Positions 62,802-64,000 of a stretch of DNA of 64,000 bases are shown piece by piece; the first letter of the stretch is position 1, and each line of letters begins with the position of its first letter. A program made the translations under genes and the position numbers. The notes beneath the pieces were generated by a model. That model was given only the letters and a program-made list of their open reading frames with translations. It was not told where the DNA came from and did not search any database. Source of the DNA: Oribacterium sp. P6A1 (lineage in GTDB: Bacteria; Bacillota; Clostridia; Lachnospirales; Lachnospiraceae); contig NZ_JNKO01000002.1 in NCBI RefSeq assembly GCF_000702885.1, positions 1 to 64,000 of the forward strand, in the 5' to 3' direction.

Positions 62802-62955
62802 AAAAAGTAAGGATCCAGCTCATGGACAAAGGGGGATTTGTCTACAAGTTAGACCCTACTATCTATGATTTTAATCTTAAATCAATGAAAGTCAAATAAA
62901 TAAAGTATAAAATTTATTCAAAATATTGCGGTTTTTACGGAGGAGAGGTGCGGTA

Positions 62956-63903
62956 ATGGAGAATATGAAAATAACGGTTGCCGGAGTCGGAGCCATCGGA
63001 GGATTGCTCGCGGCTATGCTTGGAAGAAAGTATGAAGACCGTATTACGCTCATTGCGAGAGGCGAACATGCAAAAGCCCTGAGAGAGAAGGGACTCACCA
63101 TGGAGAGCGAGTTTTACGGTGACAGCTTCATGAAACCGGCGGCGGTAGCGGAAAAAGGAGAGGAGATACCGGTACAGGATCTGGTGCTGATATGCTGCAA
63201 GAATTATTCTCTTGACCAGCTTTCAGAGCAGATCAGGCCATGTATAGGTCCTGATACCATAGTGATGCCTGTTATGAACGGTGTGGAGCCGGGGGACAGA
63301 GTACGTGAGAAGTTTCCGGAAGCCATATGCATAGATGCGCTTATTTATACCATAACAGCAAAGGCTTCCGACCATTCTGTTAAACAGTCGGGTCCTTACA
63401 CGCACATGTTCATCGGCTCAAAGTTAAAAGATGAGCGCCATACCGAAGCTGCGAAAAAGGTACATGAGCTTTTTAAAAGCGTGGGATTTGATGCAAGATA
63501 CAGTGATGACATCATGTCGGAGATATGGCAGAAGTTCATCCTGAATTGCGGTTTCAATGTCATAACCGCGAGATATCTCACCAATACGGGAGGTGTCCGC
63601 AGAAACAGTGAGTGGGCAAAGGATTTTCATGAGCTTATGAAAGAGGCGGAAGCAGTCGGACGTATGGAAGGCGTGAATATTCCGGAAGGAACAGCAGAGA
63701 AGAAATATGAGTATTGTATGGAAAATCAGAAAGATGATGCTACCTCTTCTCTAAAGAGGGATGTGGAAGCCGGAAGGCAGGCGGAACTTGATGCCTTTCT
63801 CGGGGCTGTGATCAGAAAGGCCGGGAAATACGGCATAGAGGTGCCGTATTCCGAAAAGTACCACAGGGAACTGTCGGGAATGATAGATGCATACATGGCA
63901 TAA
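62956..63903 (+). CDS. Ketopantoate reductase family protein (PanE/ApbA-like)
   Basis: A 315-residue NADPH-dependent dehydrogenase: Rossmann start KITVAGVGAIGGLLAAML, PVMNGVEP, and a C-terminal helical domain with EIWQKFILNCGFNVITA and SSLKRDVEAGRQAELDA. Fits the 2-dehydropantoate 2-reductase family, but many members act on other 2-oxo acids and no pan genes are near. The ATG at 62956 follows GGAGGAGAGGTG; an in-frame start at 62926 lies before that site. Confidence 0.85.
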   Translation: MENMKITVAGVGAIGGLLAAMLGRKYEDRITLIARGEHAKALREKGLTMESEFYGDSFMKPAAVAEKGEEIPVQDLVLICCKNYSLDQLSEQIRPCIGPDTIVMPVMNGVEPGDRVREKFPEAICIDALIYTITAKASDHSVKQSGPYTHMFIGSKLKDERHTEAAKKVHELFKSVGFDARYSDDIMSEIWQKFILNCGFNVITARYLTNTGGVRRNSEWAKDFHELMKEAEAVGRMEGVNIPEGTAEKKYEYCMENQKDDATSSLKRDVEAGRQAELDAFLGAVIRKAGKYGIEVPYSEKYHRELSGMIDAYMA

Positions 63904-63929
63904 GTGTTATATCATAAATAATAATTAAC

Positions 63930-63978
63930 GGAGACTCCAATGGCGGATGAACAATCTGCAGATGGAGTCTCCTTTTTT
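63930..63978 (+). terminator. Rho-independent terminator
   Basis: GGAGACTCCA and TGGAGTCTCC form a perfect 10-bp stem with a 23-nt loop, followed by TTTTTT. Confidence 0.9.
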
Positions 63979-64000
63979 ATCTGCCATAAGGCTGTCATGT

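Noticed and set aside
62822-62899. Possible 25-codon ORF between the SDR and PanE-like genes
   Set aside because: It has a weak AAGGA site but is very short, with no recognisable similarity; not enough to call a gene.

Overview
The window looks like a chromosomal segment of a low-to-mid GC, AT-leaning Firmicute, most likely a Lachnospiraceae member related to Butyrivibrio/Pseudobutyrivibrio. This rests on gene content and style: a rpmG-secE-nusG-rplKAJL block, tandem glgC-glgD, a DUF4250 protein, YhaO/YhaN-type SbcD/SbcC proteins, many lipoproteins with LAAC lipoboxes, and AGGAGG ribosome sites. It is inference; no 16S gene is present. The sporulation genes usually interleaved in the spoVG-pth-mfd-hup-rqcP-divIC-tilS-hpt neighbourhood (spoVT, yabP, yabQ, spoIIE) are absent, which suggests an asporogenous lineage.

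Layout. 1-2.4 kb: repeats, a membrane acyltransferase and a CmpB-type membrane protein. 2.6-10.7 kb: a sugar locus with a P-loop kinase, a GH13_18 glucosyl phosphorylase, a solute-binding lipoprotein, two MalF/MalG-type permeases and a LacI regulator. Two matching LacI-type palindromes lie upstream of the kinase and just behind the promoter of the binding protein, so the locus is probably one regulon; it has no ATPase and must borrow one. 10.8-16 kb: mreB, recD2, comF and a convergent LysR gene. 16.2-19.7 kb: rpmG, secE, nusG, rplK, rplA, an L10 leader, rplJ and rplL, ending in a terminator with no rpoBC after it. 19.8-27.5 kb: a TetR regulator, two FMN-binding-domain lipoproteins, an MBOAT plus SGNH pair for O-acetylation of an exported glycan, rarA and a lipoprotein.

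27.6-38.7 kb: DUF4250, HIT, murG-like, mtnN, a CDF exporter with an Mn-type metal site, dtd, a coiled-coil membrane protein, a strict 41-bp tandem array, and an SbcC/SbcD-like pair whose nuclease subunit has lost several metal ligands; then asnS. 38.9-49.3 kb: glgC-glgD, spoVG, pth, mfd, hup, rqcP, divIC, tilS and hpt. 49.4-51.4 kb: an intracellular GH13 enzyme. 51.6-52.1 kb: tRNA-Gly(TCC), tRNA-Phe(GAA) and tRNA-Gly(GCC), followed by a palindrome-rich segment and an exact 20-bp copy of the last tRNA's 3' end. 52.3-64 kb: an NlpC/P60 hydrolase, an FtsL-like protein, a MATE pump, DUF2752, a zinc-ribbon protein with Q/N/Y-rich repeats, a nucleosidase-like/SPL-like radical SAM pair, an SDR and a ketopantoate-reductase-like protein.

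The most unusual item is at about 54.98-55.65 kb: a non-coding stretch of about 660 nt bracketed by a good promoter and a strong intrinsic terminator, full of local and long-range helices. It is a candidate large structured RNA; size and setting recall the ornate RNA classes ROOL and GOLLD, but this could not be tested here. Other leads are the degenerate SbcD partner, the kinase-phosphorylase pairing, the 41-bp array, the tRNA 3'-end duplication and a smaller structured-RNA candidate near 2.6-2.74 kb.
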